A DNA stretch of 6,903 nt from a bacterium (lineage in GTDB: Bacteria > Ratteibacteria > UBA8468 > B48-G9 > DTJG01), in assembly GCA_026418655.1 (NCBI GenBank), contig JAOAAW010000081.1:1-6903 (forward strand). The letters run 5' to 3'. Positions 5,992 through 6,903 of the stretch are shown piece after piece; within the stretch, counting starts at the first letter, position 1; each line of letters opens with the position of its first letter. Made by a program: the position numbers and the translations under genes. The notes below the pieces were generated by a model, which did no database searches, was not told the origin of the DNA, and was given only the letters and a program-made list of their open reading frames with translations.

Positions 5992-6418
5992 AAACAATTC
6001 AGCTTTCAGATATGCCTTAAAAATTCTGGGTATTTCAGAAAGATCAGAATTTAAACTTAAGGAATCTCTCAGAAAAAAAGGCTATAATCAGGAAGAGATT
6101 TCAGAAGCAATTCGTCTTTTAAAAAAGAATAATTTAATTAATGACGAACGTTTTTCAGAATTACTTATAGAAAAATACATAAAAAAGGGAAAAGGCATAA
6201 ATTATATCCGCCATGTTTTATCCGATAAAGGAATTCCAGATGACATAATCTCTACGACTCTTGCCAGAATGTATCCTGAAAGTTTAGAATATAAGAAAGC
6301 GAAAGAGTTGCTATCATCGTTGAAAAAACCTTTTAGAAAAGCGTTAATTACACTTTCAAATGCTGGATTTAGTGAACAAACAATAGAGAAAATAGCGGAG
6401 GAAACAAGTGACCAGTAA
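5984..6418 (+). CDS. recX: Regulatory protein RecX
   Basis: Small helical protein that binds RecA filaments and usually inhibits or limits them. The chosen start (GTG 5984, 144 residues) lies inside the last codons of degP, the degP TAA being at 5989-5991. The frame is open upstream to 5915, but the RecX fold begins at AFRYALKILG, so longer versions would add non-family residues; GTG 5972 is an alternative. No good Shine-Dalgarno precedes GTG 5984, pointing to translational coupling with degP. Three RecX repeats of about 45 residues are visible: YALKILGISERSEFKL, the hallmark NLINDERFSELLIEKY (about 50-65), and a third that covers about 97-140. It is separated from recA by the oxidoreductase and degP, whereas recX usually follows recA directly. 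Identity is strong; the exact start is moderate. Confidence 0.9.
   Translation: MNKNNSAFRYALKILGISERSEFKLKESLRKKGYNQEEISEAIRLLKKNNLINDERFSELLIEKYIKKGKGINYIRHVLSDKGIPDDIISTTLARMYPESLEYKKAKELLSSLKKPFRKALITLSNAGFSEQTIEKIAEETSDQ
6397..6401 (+). promoter_or_regulatory. Shine-Dalgarno of alaS inside recX
   Basis: GGAGG lies within the end of recX, six bases before the GTG at 6408. It supports the GTG start for alaS, which has no nearby in-frame ATG before its conserved N-terminal helix. Confidence 0.8.
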
Positions 6419-6903
6419 AGAAATAAGGAATAAATATCTTGAATTCTTTGAAAAAAAAGAGCACGTTATAATTCCGAGCAGCAGCCTTATCCCTTTTGAT
6501 GATCCAACCCTGTTGTTTACAAGTGCAGGAATGGTGCAGTTCAAAAAATACTGGGCAACAGAAACTCCGCTGCCCTATAAGAGAGCAACATCCTGCCAGA
6601 AATGCCTTCGTGCCGGTGGTAAAGATAGTGATCTTGAAAAAATCGGACTGAGTGACAGACATCATACCTTTTTTGAAATGTTAGGAAATTTTTCATTTGG
6701 AGATTATTTCAAAGAAGAAGCAATAAACTGGGCCTGGGAATTTGTTACCCATCATCTGAAAATAGATAAAGATAAACTCTGGGTTTCCTATTATTCAGAA
6801 GACGGTGAAACATTTAAAATCTGGAAAACGATTATTCCCGAAGAAAGAATTATACCCCTGGGTAAAAAAGATAATTTCTGGGGGCCAGCCGGCGATACAG
6901 GAC
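6408..6903 (+). CDS. alaS: Alanine--tRNA ligase, N-terminal part (3'-truncated)
   Basis: Class II synthetase that charges tRNA-Ala with alanine. About 165 N-terminal residues of the catalytic domain are visible; the frame is still open at the window end, so the editing and C-Ala domains lie outside. Recognisable AlaRS segments in order are KEIRNKYLEFFEKKEH (about 4-19), LLFTSAGMVQFK, RATSCQKCLRAGGKDSDLE, the motif 2 region RHHTFFEMLGNFSFGDYFK, and FWGPAGDTG at the very end. The start is GTG 6408, overlapping recX by 11 nt, with GGAGG six bases upstream. Placement directly after recX is a common bacterial arrangement (recA-recX-alaS), so this end of the window is the conserved block. Nothing is abnormal in the visible part. 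Confidence 0.97.
   Translation, partial: MTSKEIRNKYLEFFEKKEHVIIPSSSLIPFDDPTLLFTSAGMVQFKKYWATETPLPYKRATSCQKCLRAGGKDSDLEKIGLSDRHHTFFEMLGNFSFGDYFKEEAINWAWEFVTHHLKIDKDKLWVSYYSEDGETFKIWKTIIPEERIIPLGKKDNFWGPAGDTG

Noticed and set aside
1..6903. Mobile element, CRISPR array, tRNA/rRNA gene, toxin-antitoxin or phage-defence genes.
   Set aside because: No terminal inverted repeats, transposase or integrase motifs, regularly spaced repeats or cloverleaf sequences were seen; every gap over 20 nt was read and all coding space is assigned to the eight genes.

Overview
The window is 6.9 kb of AT-rich bacterial DNA holding eight protein-coding genes, all on the + strand and packed almost end to end. The order is: 3' part of ilvC (ketol-acid reductoisomerase), a small multi-pass MscS-related membrane protein, thpR (RNA 2',3'-cyclic phosphodiesterase, LigT type), recA, a Gfo/Idh/MocA oxidoreductase resembling levoglucosan dehydrogenase, a DegP/HtrA serine protease, recX, and the 5' part of alaS. 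I see no RNA gene, mobile element, CRISPR array, rho-independent terminator or pseudogene.

Organism. Arginine is often AGA/AGG and isoleucine often ATA. Shine-Dalgarno sequences are mostly strong, and a DegP-type protease with two PDZ domains suggests a diderm (Gram-negative type) envelope. The thpR-recA-...-recX-alaS backbone occurs in several deeply branching or uncultivated lineages. An Omnitrophota-like or other candidate-phylum origin is possible, but this is a weak inference from memory. Nothing here fixes the phylum.

Layout. 1-966: ilvC, cut at its 5' end by about ten codons. 1004-2217: membrane protein and thpR, joined by an ATGA stop/start overlap. 2223-3251: recA, whose strong Shine-Dalgarno runs through the thpR stop codon. 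3268-4446: sugar-type oxidoreductase. 4447-4500: the largest intergenic gap (54 nt), with a CCTCCCTC element that could pair with the degP Shine-Dalgarno. 4501-5991: degP. 5984-6418: recX, overlapping degP by 8 nt. 6408-6903: alaS, overlapping recX by 11 nt and running off the window.

How the genes relate. thpR, recA, recX and alaS form the recognisable conserved block. RecA is the recombinase and RecX its modulator. The oxidoreductase and degP sit between recA and recX, which are usually adjacent or fused by read-through, so they look like a lineage-specific insertion. ilvC and the membrane protein upstream have no evident functional tie to the rest. With no terminator visible and short gaps throughout, much of the window could be one transcription unit.

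I did not find a new defence or mobile system. The points most worth checking are the possible RNA switch in front of degP, the unusual cofactor loop of the ilvC product, and the unusual Walker A residue and basic C-terminal tail of RecA.
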